A stretch of 64,000 bases of DNA from Actinomycetota bacterium (GTDB taxonomy: Bacteria; Actinomycetota; Thermoleophilia; Gaiellales; F1-60-MAGs149), in assembly GCA_009885805.1 (NCBI GenBank), contig VFJZ01000047.1, positions 23,011 to 87,010 of the forward strand. The letters run 5' to 3'. The first letter of the stretch is position 1. Each line of letters starts with the position of its first letter. Below the pieces are notes generated by a model. It made no database searches, was not told the DNA's origin, and saw only the letters and a program-made list of their open reading frames with translations. A program made the translations under genes and the position numbers. Shown here piece by piece: positions 43,104 to 50,214 of this stretch.

Positions 43104-44177
43104 ATGATTGTTGAGCAGCCGAGCGAACTGCATGATCTCCCCGAGGTCATACGGCTCCTCGAGACCGGTGCCGAGCGCGGTTCGCTGACGCTCACAGAGA
43201 TCAGCGAGGCCCTGATCGAGTTCGAGTTCGACGTCCAGCAGTTGGAGGACGTGTACCGCCTGTTCGAGGCCGAGGGCATCGACGTCATCGAGGAGCCCAA
43301 GGTCGCGCAGGGCCCGACGGCCGAGCAGCGCCGGATGGCGTACGAGGGTACGACGGACTCGCTCCAACTCTTCCTGCACGAGGTCGGCCGCTATCCGCTG
43401 CTGACCAAATCCGACGAGGTCCGTCTGGCGAAGCGCGTCGAGCGCGGCGACCTCGCGGCGAAGCGGCAGATGGTCGAGTCGAACCTGCGCCTCGTGGTCT
43501 CGATCGCGAAGAACTACCGCGGCCAGGGCCTCGGGTTCCTCGACCTGATCCAGGAGGACATCCTCGGCCTGATCCGGGCCGTCGAGAAGTTCGACTGGCG
43601 CCGCGACCTGAAGTTCTCCACCTATGCGACGTGGTGGATCCGCCAGGCCGTCGCGCGGGCGCTGGCCGACAAGAGCCGCACGATCCGGCTACCCGTCCAC
43701 GTCGTCGAACGCCTCCAGAAGATCAATCGCGCGGAGCGCACGCTGATGCTGCGGCTCGGTCGCGAACCCTCCAACGAGGAGATCGCCCGCGAGGCGAAGC
43801 TGCCGCTCTACCAGGTGCTCGACGTGCGCAAGGCGGCGCGCTCCCCGATCTCGCTCGAGGAGCCCGTCGGCGACGACGGCGAGTCGTCGTTCTCCGACTT
43901 CCTCGCCGACGCCGAGGCGATCGACCCGATGGACGCGGTCGCGGATCAGTTGCGCCACGAGGCGCTGCAGATGGGCCTCGCCGCGCTGCCCGAGCGGTAT
44001 CGCCGCGTGCTCGAGTTGCGCTACGGCCTCGACGGCCAGGACCCGCGGACGCTCGACGAGATCGGGCGCGAGTTCGGCCTGACGCGCGAGCGCATCCGGC
44101 AGATCGAGGTCGAGGCGCTCCGCGAACTGGCGGCGATCCGCGAGATCCAGGGCCTGCGGGCAGCCGTCACGTCCTAG
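43104..44177 (+). CDS. sigA: Primary-type sigma-70 factor (RpoD/SigA-like)
   Basis: 357 residues: an acidic region 1.1-like start (TEISEALIEFEFDVQQLEDVYRLFEAEGIDV), region 1.2 (SLQLFLHEVGRYPLLT), regions 2-3 (FDWRRDLKFSTYATWWIRQAVARAL, IRLPVHVVERLQKI) and region 4 (LDEIGREFGLTRERIRQIEVEALREL). Regions 2.4 and 4.2 match housekeeping factors. In region 2.2 the usual Q-E-G-N-x-G-L reads QEDILGL, an uncommon change. The presence of 1.1-like sequence favours group 1, but a group 2 paralogue cannot be excluded. Confidence 0.9.
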   Translation: MIVEQPSELHDLPEVIRLLETGAERGSLTLTEISEALIEFEFDVQQLEDVYRLFEAEGIDVIEEPKVAQGPTAEQRRMAYEGTTDSLQLFLHEVGRYPLLTKSDEVRLAKRVERGDLAAKRQMVESNLRLVVSIAKNYRGQGLGFLDLIQEDILGLIRAVEKFDWRRDLKFSTYATWWIRQAVARALADKSRTIRLPVHVVERLQKINRAERTLMLRLGREPSNEEIAREAKLPLYQVLDVRKAARSPISLEEPVGDDGESSFSDFLADAEAIDPMDAVADQLRHEALQMGLAALPERYRRVLELRYGLDGQDPRTLDEIGREFGLTRERIRQIEVEALRELAAIREIQGLRAAVTS

Positions 44178-44197
44178 AACAGACGCGGCGCTTGCGT

Positions 44198-44233
44198 CGA
44201 ACAGGTGTTCGTGTATACTCGAACGCATGTTCG
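44198..44233 (+). promoter_or_regulatory. Promoter flanked by two LexA (SOS) boxes
   Basis: Box 1 CGAACAGGTGTTCG (44198-44211) and box 2 CGAACGCATGTTCG (44220-44233) each match CGAAC-RNRY-GTTCG exactly; their centres are 22 bp apart. Between them lies a perfect -10, TATACT (44214-44219), with TTGCGT (44192-44197) as a weak -35 at 16 bp. The ATG of the downstream gene (44227) is inside box 2, so the mRNA is leaderless and LexA would cover both the promoter and the start codon. Confidence 0.88.
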
Positions 44234-44484
44234 GTCTTCATGCACGACGACGCATCGCCTTCTTTGCCGTCTTCGCGACCCTCCTGACCGCTGGCCTCCG
44301 GTTCGCAGCGCCCTCGAGCGGCGCCGACCCGCCGACCACCTACACGGTCCAGGCGGGAGACACCCTGTGGGAGATCGCCGCCGACCGCGGCGGCGATCCG
44401 CGCGCAGGCATCGCGGCGATCCGTGGCCTGAACGATCTCCCGGACAGCACGATCCGGGCCGGCCAGGTCCTCCTGCTCCCGTAA
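44227..44484 (+). CDS. SOS-controlled LysM mini-protein, candidate cell-division suppressor
   Basis: 85 residues: short basic start, one membrane helix (RIAFFAVFATLLTAGLRFAA, about residues 9-27), a spacer, and one LysM domain (YTVQAGDTLWEIAADRGGDPRAGIAAIRGLND...AGQVLLLP). This layout is that of YneA (Bacillus) and DivS/Rv2719c-type proteins (Corynebacterium, Mycobacterium), which are small, LysM or membrane proteins made under LexA control to delay division after DNA damage. Function here is inferred from architecture plus the two LexA boxes. No lexA gene lies beside it. Confidence 0.82.
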   Translation: MFGLHARRRIAFFAVFATLLTAGLRFAAPSSGADPPTTYTVQAGDTLWEIAADRGGDPRAGIAAIRGLNDLPDSTIRAGQVLLLP

Positions 44485-44491
44485 CCGTCGA

Positions 44492-44974
44492 TCAGACGTC
44501 GACGATGCGTGCAGTGACGCGCCCGTCGGCGATCTCGGCGATCGCCATCGTGCAGGTCGGCGCGCGCCGACGCTCGGTCGGCGAGCCGGGATTGAGGAGC
44601 AGCAGGTCGTCGGCGCGCTCCATCAGCGGCAGATGCGAGTGACCGAACACGACGGCGTCGCAGCCTGGAAACCGGGCGCGGAGCCGGCCCATGCGGCCGT
44701 CCGCCGGACCGGAGTCGTGCACGATCCCGAGCCGGACGCCGGCCGTTTCAACCACCCGTTCGGCCGGGAGGAGGTGGACGAGATCGGCGTCGTCGCAGTT
44801 GCCGTGGACGGCGGCAACGGGAGCCAGCGCCTCGAGGTCGATCAGGACCTCGTGCGCGGTGAAGTCGCCGGCGTGGACGATCAGATCGGCCGCGCCGCAG
44901 ATCGCGAGCAGGCTCGCCGGCAGCGTCCGGGCGCCCCGCGGCAGATGCGTGTCGGCAACGATCGCGACGCGCAT
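44492..44974 (-). CDS. YfcE/MJ0936-type metallophosphoesterase
   Basis: 160 residues with the compact calcineurin-like set of motifs: VADTHLPRG (D-x-H), IVHAGDFTAHEVL (GD), AVHGNCDDADL (GNxD) and FGHSHLPLM (GHSH). Members hydrolyse phosphodiesters in vitro with Mn2+ or Ni2+; the natural substrate is unknown. The ATG overlaps the dgcN-like stop (ATGA), so it is the third gene of the dgcA-dgcN operon. Confidence 0.87.
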   Translation of the reverse strand: MRVAIVADTHLPRGARTLPASLLAICGAADLIVHAGDFTAHEVLIDLEALAPVAAVHGNCDDADLVHLLPAERVVETAGVRLGIVHDSGPADGRMGRLRARFPGCDAVVFGHSHLPLMERADDLLLLNPGSPTERRRAPTCTMAIAEIADGRVTARIVDV

Positions 44975-46023
44975 CAGTCGCTGAAGGCAGCGAGGACCGC
45001 GTCGAGCAGACGGTCGGACCCGAACCGGACCGGGTCGTCGACGACGAGGCCGGTCTCGGCCTCGGCGGCGGAGATTGCTGCCCGCGCATCCTCGTCGCGG
45101 GCAAGCGGGCGGGTGTTCAGCGCGATCGCCGCGACCGTCGCCGGCCGGACGGGCCGGCAGGCGGCCTCGTAGCAGCGGACGATCTCGGGCAGCGCCGGCA
45201 GCCGCACGCTCTCGTAGGAGTGGATGGCCTCCTGCCCCGCCAGGTGGCAGAGCAGCAGCACATCCGGTGCCGAGCCGTGGAGCAGCCCGAGCGTGACGCC
45301 CGAGTAGCCCGGGTGGTACAGCGATCCCTGGCCCTCGACGAACAGGAGGTCGCCGCGTTCGGCGCCCTCGCCGACGAGACGTTCGGCCGCACCGGCGATG
45401 TAGTCGGAGATCACGTGGTCGACGGCGATGCCCCAGCCGGAGATCGCGATGCCGGTCTGGCCGGTGGCGACGAACACCGACCGTTCACCGCGCGCCCGCG
45501 CGGCGCGGTCGAGTTCGAGCGTCACCGTCATCTTCCCGATCGCGCAATCCGAGCCGACGGAGTGCACGACTCGCACCGAGGCGTCGCGCGAGTACGGGCC
45601 GACCGGGGTGTCGAGATCGGGCGGCCCGACCCGCAGGTCGACGAGTCGGCGGCCGGCCTTCGCGGCAGCCGCGACGAGTACCGGGTCGTCGGTCAGCACC
45701 GAGTGCAGGCCCGCCTCGGCGTCCATGCCGCGCTCCAGCGCGTCCAGCAAGGCCGCTCGCCACGCGTCGGACAGCTTCCCGCCGTCCGGGGCGACGCCGA
45801 TCAGCAGGCGGTCCGCGCCGAGCGCGGCGGCCTCCGCGACGGTGGCGACGATCGGCACCGGCTGGGCGCAGTACGGCACGACCTCGCTCGCCGTCCGGCC
45901 CGCCTGGGTCGAATCGACGACGGCGACGACCTCGCGCGAGCCGTAGCGGATCACGCCGTGGCCGGTCTTGCCGTTGAGGGTCTCGAACAGCGCCTCCGCG
46001 TAGATGGCGAGGCGCTCGCTCAT
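44974..46023 (-). CDS. dgcN: DUF1611 P-loop protein, DgcN-like D-glutamate N-acetyltransferase
   Basis: 349 residues. The N-terminal half is Rossmann-like (YGSREVVAVVDSTQAGRTA); the C-terminal half has a P-loop HSVGSDCAIGKMTVTLEL and FVEGQGSLYHPGYSGVTLGLLHG, both typical of DUF1611. The family was long unassigned; the DgcN/DgcA pair has been reported to acetylate D-Glu and racemise N-acetyl-D-Glu. The 4-base overlap with the dgcA-like gene supports the same role, which remains an inference here. Confidence 0.8.
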   Translation of the reverse strand: MSERLAIYAEALFETLNGKTGHGVIRYGSREVVAVVDSTQAGRTASEVVPYCAQPVPIVATVAEAAALGADRLLIGVAPDGGKLSDAWRAALLDALERGMDAEAGLHSVLTDDPVLVAAAAKAGRRLVDLRVGPPDLDTPVGPYSRDASVRVVHSVGSDCAIGKMTVTLELDRAARARGERSVFVATGQTGIAISGWGIAVDHVISDYIAGAAERLVGEGAERGDLLFVEGQGSLYHPGYSGVTLGLLHGSAPDVLLLCHLAGQEAIHSYESVRLPALPEIVRCYEAACRPVRPATVAAIALNTRPLARDEDARAAISAAEAETGLVVDDPVRFGSDRLLDAVLAAFSD

Positions 46024-47033
46024 GCGGGCGCCACGCCAAGGCCGGGGGCGTCTGACAGCACGACGCGTCCGTCCCCGAAACCGAGGCCGCCGAACGGGCC
46101 GTCGGCGATCAGCAGGTGCCCGTCGAGGTCGACCCAGTCGACGAGCGGCGCGATCTGGAGCGCCTGCGCGATGCCGAGTTCCGATTCGATCATGCAGCCG
46201 AGCATGACGCCGAGATCGAGGGCGCGCGCCGCGTGCACCATCCGCAGCGCCTCGCGGATGCCGCCGCATTTCGAGAGCTTGATGTTGATGCCGTCGGCGT
46301 AGGCGGCGATCGGCGCGACGGAAGCGAGCGCCTTGCAGCCCTCGTCGATCACCACCGGGATGCGCGGCGTGATCTCGCGCAGGGCGCGGTACGCGTCGAG
46401 GTCAGCGGCCGGGAACGGCTGCTCGACGAACTCGACGCCGAGCGCGATCAGATCCGGCATCAGATCACGTGCGGTGTCGATCGTCCAGCCCTCGTTGCCG
46501 TCGATCCTCAGCACGGAGTCCGAGTGCTCGCGGATCACGCGGAGCCGCGCGAGGTCGTCGGCGCCGCCGACCTTGACCTTCAGGACACCGAACCTGGCCG
46601 CGCGGCGGGTCTTGTCCGCGGTCCCCGCCACCGAATCGATCCCGATCGTGTACGAGGTCCGCGGCATCGTCGCCATCGACACGCCGAGGAGCTTCCAGAC
46701 GGGGAGGCCCGCGCGCTTGCCGAGCCAGTCGTGCAGCGCCCCGTCGAGAGCCATCTTCGCGCCGGAGTTGCCCTCGATGCGTGCCAGGCGTGCTCCGATC
46801 CCCTCCAGATCGAACGGATCGTTAGCCAGGAGGGCCGCACCCTGGGCGTCGATGAACGCCGCCATACCGGCCGCCGTCTCGCCCCAGTAGTCGACCGGCG
46901 CGCCCTCGCCGTAGCCGGTGATGCCGTCGTGCTCCACCTCGACGACGATCACGTCTTCGGAGTCGGTCGAACCGCGCGCGATGGTGAACGTCTCGGCGAG
47001 GCGCAGCGAGACGATCCGGACTGAGATCTGCAC
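46020..47033 (-). CDS. dgcA: Enolase-superfamily dipeptide epimerase / N-acetyl-D-glutamate racemase (DgcA-like)
   Basis: 337 residues. Muconate-cycloisomerase-like barrel with the K-x-K pair in VLKVKVGG, metal ligands in LRIDGNEGW, VEQPF and VIDEGC, and the second catalytic Lys in IKLSKCGGIREAL. This fits both L-Ala-D/L-Glu epimerases (YcjG/YkfB) and DgcA. The DUF1611 partner favours DgcA. GTG 47033 has TATCGT (47045-47040) 6 bases upstream, so the operon mRNA is probably leaderless. Confidence 0.85.
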   Translation of the reverse strand: MQISVRIVSLRLAETFTIARGSTDSEDVIVVEVEHDGITGYGEGAPVDYWGETAAGMAAFIDAQGAALLANDPFDLEGIGARLARIEGNSGAKMALDGALHDWLGKRAGLPVWKLLGVSMATMPRTSYTIGIDSVAGTADKTRRAARFGVLKVKVGGADDLARLRVIREHSDSVLRIDGNEGWTIDTARDLMPDLIALGVEFVEQPFPAADLDAYRALREITPRIPVVIDEGCKALASVAPIAAYADGINIKLSKCGGIREALRMVHAARALDLGVMLGCMIESELGIAQALQIAPLVDWVDLDGHLLIADGPFGGLGFGDGRVVLSDAPGLGVAPA

Positions 47034-47039
47034 CCCGCA

Positions 47040-47045
47040 ACGATA
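47040..47045 (-). promoter_or_regulatory. -10 box of the dgcA-dgcN operon
   Basis: TATCGT on the minus strand with 6 bases to GTG 47033. It sits just past the terminator hairpin of the upstream gene, so the two units are separate. Confidence 0.55.
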
Positions 47046-47048
47046 AAC

Positions 47049-47078
47049 GGCCCGGCGCAGCGAGTGCTGCGCCGGGCC
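47049..47078 (-). terminator. Hairpin terminator of the M15-like gene
   Basis: GGCCCGGCGCAGC (47049-47061) pairs perfectly over 13 bp with its partner at 47066-47078 across GAGT. Read on the minus strand it follows the M15-like stop by about 20 bases and is followed by GTTTATCGTT, a weak T-rich tail. Confidence 0.78.
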
Positions 47079-47099
47079 CGTCGATGGGACCGAAGTGGG

Positions 47100-48674
47100 T
47101 TAGAAGCCGACGTGGATGTGGTCACCGTGGTCGGGTAGGGCGAAGGAGCCGGCGTTGCCGGTCGCGCCGTCGAGATCCATCAGCGAGATGATCTGGCGGG
47201 GCGCGACCCCCGGCGGGAGCATCAGCAGCAGGCGCACGGCCCGCTCGGTCGCGGTCAGCGGGCCCTGGTTGCCGAGAATCGGCGTGCCGCCGACCGCGGC
47301 GATGTCGACGGCGCGACCGAAGATGTGCGCCGAGACGTTGCCGGACTTCGAGAAGATCGAGTGGCCGCTGATCAGGCTCGTCACCTGCACGGAGCCGAAC
47401 GACGCTTCGAGGTAGCGGATCACCATCAGCACGCGAGCGTCGATCCGGTGCTGCTCGAGGTCGCCGCGACCGCCGCCGTAGACGCTGACATGCTTGCTCG
47501 CCAGTACGTCCGACTCGATCGCGGGCGTTGCCTTCTGCAGACCGGCGGTGACGCCGTCGGCGCCGACGGCCCAGTAGTAGGCGGCGAGCGCGGCCGCTCG
47601 CTCGCCCTGCTCCTTCGACCCGAAGTAGGCGGCGAGCGCCTTCTCGGCCTCGAACGGGCGGGCGGCGTCGCGGCCGGCGCCGCGGGCCTTGAGGAAGCGC
47701 CCGGCGGAGACCAGTGTCTGGCCCTTGCGCAGACCGAGGCGCTTGGCCGCGGCGAGCACCGTCCAGCCCACGCCGGTGCGGCGCGATGCCGACTGCAGGC
47801 GCTTCATGGCGGCGGCGTCGAGTTCGCGGATATCCGGCAGCGGTGCCGGCGGCGGCAGCAGCGAGCTGGCCCGCTGCAGCTGGAACAGCGCGAGGGCAGA
47901 GATGCCGATGATCTCGATCGAGTCACCCTCGCCGGCCGAACCCGTGGCCGCGCCCGATCCGTCGTTCGGCGCTCCGGCCTCGCCGGGCACCTGGTAGTAG
48001 GTCTCCGTCGCTGCAAGCTCGAGTCCGTCCAGGGCCGAGGCGCCGACGGCGGGCACGCTGGCGGTCGTCACCGGCGGATCGACCGCCGGCAGCGCGTTCG
48101 TCGGCGGCGCCGGCGGATCGGCGGCATCGCTGCCCGTCGCGTCACCGACGAGATCGGCGTCGGCCTCGCTGGCGTCGGTCGCGTCGGTCGCGTCGGGCTC
48201 CGTGGCGGCCGGCTCGGTCGTCTCCGGCTCGGTCACATCGGGCTCGGTCACCTCGGGCTCGGTCGCCTCGGGCTCGGTCGCCTCGGGCTCCGTCGCCTCG
48301 GGCTCTGCCGCGGCGCTCGTCGTCGGCTCCGACGCTGGAGCTTCCTCCGTCGCCGTCTCGGCCGACTCGGTGCGCTCCTCGCACTCGGTCGTGATCGTCT
48401 CCGAACACCAGATGGTCGAGGTGCCGGGGTCCGGCGTGCCGCCGTCATCGGCGAACGCGGCGATCGCGACGCCCGTCGTCATCAGGGCGCCGACGACGAC
48501 CAGACCGGCGGCGCGGGACGCGAGACGCGCCGGCACACCCCGGGTTCGTTGCCCGAGCGAGAACCAGGCGCGAGCCTGCGGCGTCGCAGGCTCCTCCCAG
48601 ACCGGCTCGGGGGTCTCGACAGCCCAGATCGGCTCCTGGGCATTGCTGTTCTCATGTTCCGGTCTGCGCGACAT
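47100..48674 (-). CDS. Membrane-anchored M15-like peptidoglycan hydrolase domain protein with TEP repeats
   Basis: 524 residues: a polar cytosolic start, one membrane helix (AAGLVVVGALMTTGVAIAAFA), a low-complexity stretch of about nine T-E-P-x-x units, a middle region resembling lytic-transglycosylase-like helices (RRTGVGWTVLAAAKRLGLRKG), and a C-terminal domain with S-A-H450-IFGRAV-D457 and H519-I-H521. These are the S-x-H-x6-D and H-x-H zinc ligands of M15/DacB-type D,D-carboxypeptidases. ATG 48674 has GGGGGAT as ribosome binding site; that site can be paired in the mRNA leader. Confidence 0.75.
   Translation of the reverse strand: MSRRPEHENSNAQEPIWAVETPEPVWEEPATPQARAWFSLGQRTRGVPARLASRAAGLVVVGALMTTGVAIAAFADDGGTPDPGTSTIWCSETITTECEERTESAETATEEAPASEPTTSAAAEPEATEPEATEPEATEPEVTEPDVTEPETTEPAATEPDATDATDASEADADLVGDATGSDAADPPAPPTNALPAVDPPVTTASVPAVGASALDGLELAATETYYQVPGEAGAPNDGSGAATGSAGEGDSIEIIGISALALFQLQRASSLLPPPAPLPDIRELDAAAMKRLQSASRRTGVGWTVLAAAKRLGLRKGQTLVSAGRFLKARGAGRDAARPFEAEKALAAYFGSKEQGERAAALAAYYWAVGADGVTAGLQKATPAIESDVLASKHVSVYGGGRGDLEQHRIDARVLMVIRYLEASFGSVQVTSLISGHSIFSKSGNVSAHIFGRAVDIAAVGGTPILGNQGPLTATERAVRLLLMLPPGVAPRQIISLMDLDGATGNAGSFALPDHGDHIHVGF
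48190..48306. repeat. In-frame 15-bp tandem repeat encoding T-E-P-x-x units
   Basis: On the plus strand the unit GCCTCGGGCTCGGTC and close variants occur about eight times, encoding TEPEA, TEPEV, TEPDV and similar on the minus strand. Several adjacent copies are identical, so copy number may vary between strains. Confidence 0.8.
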
Positions 48675-48677
48675 CAG

Positions 48678-48755
48678 ATCCCCCACGTGCGGTACGGCGT
48701 CTGGGTTCTCATCGTCGCGGGGGATGCCGGGAGGCATCCCCCAACCGTGGGAGAT
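48678..48755 (-). ncRNA. Structured mRNA leader that can mask the ribosome binding site
   Basis: In the leader RNA, AUCUCCCAC (48755-48747) can pair with GUGGGGGAU (48686-48678), which holds the Shine-Dalgarno sequence of the M15-like gene. Between them GGGGGAUGCC (48742-48733 on the minus strand) pairs perfectly with GGCAUCCCCC (48728-48719) across a 4-base loop. The hairpin's AUCCCCC arm can also pair with the same GGGGGAU, so alternative folds exist. No known riboswitch consensus was recognised. Confidence 0.5.
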
Positions 48756-48808
48756 AGGCGTGCCAACCGCCGCCGGCAGCGAGCGGAAGCGGAAGAAACC
48801 GGGCAGGG

Positions 48809-49355
48809 CTACAGGTACTGATCGAGCTCGTCGACGATCTCGAAGCCCGTCTGCCCGAGGAGCTCGCCGTCGACGCCGACTTGCAACGACTGGCTCCGCC
48901 GCCCGCGAGGTAGTGGGTCGAGCCGCGCCCCGGTGCGACGCAGGGCGCGCACGTGCACGTCTGCCGACGGGTCAGTCTCCAACAACCAGACGCCGACCAT
49001 CGGCGCGCCGGCCTCGTCCTCTGTCCAGGCGTGCTCGACGACCACCTCGCGACCCGCAACATCCTCGTCGCCGTAGTCGTCCGCGACGAGGGCGATCTAA
49101 CCCATCGGGGAGTCGGCCGAAGTGGTCAACCGTCACGCGCTGTCCCGACGCGACGAGATCCTCCTCGTCAAACAGCCCACCGACGCCGTCGGGATCGAGC
49201 GCGCCGACGCCGTAGAGGAACGAGCCGTCGTCGTACCGGCGGATCTCCGACACGACGTGCAGAAGTCCGGCATTTCCGTCATCACGGAACGTGGGCGTGT
49301 CAGCGCTGCGCACGATGTCGAGCACGCGGTGCGCAGGTGCGTGGTCGTCGTCCAT
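48809..49355 (-). pseudogene. Hypothetical gene broken by a single frameshift
   Basis: Frame 1 from ATG 49355 reads DDDHAPAHRVLDIVRSADTP through VASGQRVTVDHFGRLPDGL. It then turns into Arg-rich out-of-frame sequence. The adjacent frame continues naturally from about 49096 (IALVADDYGDEDVAGREVVV, then EHAWTEDEAGAPMVGVWLLE) to a TAG at 48809, but is closed just upstream by a TAG at 49099-49097. Skipping one base at about 49097 joins them into about 180 residues. The family was not recognised. A real pseudogene, a sequencing indel or programmed frameshifting are all possible. Confidence 0.6.
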
Positions 49356-49459
49356 CTCGCTCGTGATGCTTCACGGTGAGCGATGTCTGCACCTCCCGGC
49401 GACGTGCGGCCGGGAGAGGGAACGCCGCATCGAGCCGCGCTACACTGGCGCCGCCGCGA

Positions 49460-49531
49460 GCCCCCGTAGCTCAGTGGATAGAGCACAGGTCTCCGGAACC
49501 TGGGGCGCAAGTTCGATTCTTGCCGGGGGCA
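49460..49531 (+). tRNA. tRNA-Arg (anticodon CCG)
   Basis: Complete cloverleaf: acceptor GCCCCCG/CGGGGGC, D stem GCTC/GAGC, anticodon stem CAGGT/ACCTG with loop CTCCGGA (anticodon CCG, reading CGG), T stem GCAAG/CTTGC with TTCGATT, discriminator A. The 3' CCA is not encoded. A -10-like TACACT lies at 49441-49446. Confidence 0.95.
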
Positions 49532-49705
49532 TGGCGGGTTGACAGCCGTGAACGGATCGCGGTTCGCACGCGGACGCAGGACGACGAGCGGCTCGTCCGG
49601 CACCGGCACCACGACCTCCTAGGCTTTGGTGGTATCGTGCGCCTCGGCGCTGCACCGAACGTTTCCGCACTCCCACGCCCCGTCTGACGGCAGGAAGGAA
49701 GCGAC

Positions 49706-49792
49706 GTGAGCGTCGTACCGGTCGACCTCTCGTGCCACCTCCGCACGAACCCTGCCCACCGCGGCACGTCCGAGAGTCGAGACAGACAGTGA
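49706..49792 (+). CDS. 28-residue leader ORF upstream of the LapA-like gene
   Basis: GTG 49706 follows AGGAAGGAA (49692-49700) at ideal spacing. The peptide begins SVVPVDLSCHLRTNP and ends at TGA 49790-49792, which overlaps the next gene's GTG in GTGA. The Shine-Dalgarno sequence here is far better than any before the LapA-like gene, so the downstream gene probably depends on translation of this ORF. The peptide shows no membrane segment and no recognised family. Confidence 0.55.
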   Translation: MSVVPVDLSCHLRTNPAHRGTSESRDRQ

Positions 49793-50121
49793 GCGTCCAG
49801 CACGGCGATGCTCCCTCGCCGGTCGTCGGGGACGCTACGGCCGCTGGTGCGACGGCGCCGGAGTCCGGCCGGGACCGTCGGCGACGGCACGCCCGCCGCG
49901 TCGGCCTCTACGGCGCCGCGGCGCTCTTCATCTCGGTCGCCATGTTGGCGATCCTTCTGAGCACGGCCAACGCGCGCGTCGTCAGGCTCGACTGGATCGT
50001 CGGGTCGAGTTCGATCTCGCTGATCTGGGTCGTCGTGGGCGCAGCCGTGTGTGGCTGGCTCCTCGGAATCGCGACAGGCGTCCTGTTTCGGTTCCGCACG
50101 CGACGCCCGCGCCCGCACTGA
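49789..50121 (+). CDS. LapA/DUF1049 domain membrane protein
   Basis: 110 residues from GTG 49789. A charged start ([18 protein letters not shown]) leads to two membrane helices (AALFISVAMLAILLSTANA and SLIWVVVGAAVCGWLLG) separated by VVRLDWIVGSSSI, the typical DUF1049/LapA hairpin. A -10-like TATCGT (49633-49638) lies upstream of the leader ORF. In proteobacteria LapA acts in LPS control; in this Gram-positive-type cell the role is unknown. Confidence 0.72.
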   Translation: MSVQHGDAPSPVVGDATAAGATAPESGRDRRRRHARRVGLYGAAALFISVAMLAILLSTANARVVRLDWIVGSSSISLIWVVVGAAVCGWLLGIATGVLFRFRTRRPRPH

Positions 50122-50214
50122 CGCCGCGCACCTTGCGACGTCGGGGTGCCCGCCGGACCCGTACGCCGATGCGCGTCGTACTCCAGGCAGATGCCGCTTC
50201 GCTACGCTCACACC

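Noticed and set aside
48190..48306. CRISPR-like array
   Set aside because: Units are 15 bp, contiguous without spacers, and in frame with a protein linker.
48678..48755. c-di-AMP (ydaO/yuaA) riboswitch before the wall hydrolase
   Set aside because: The conserved ydaO core and pseudo-symmetric arms could not be found; only the generic SD-masking structure is supported.
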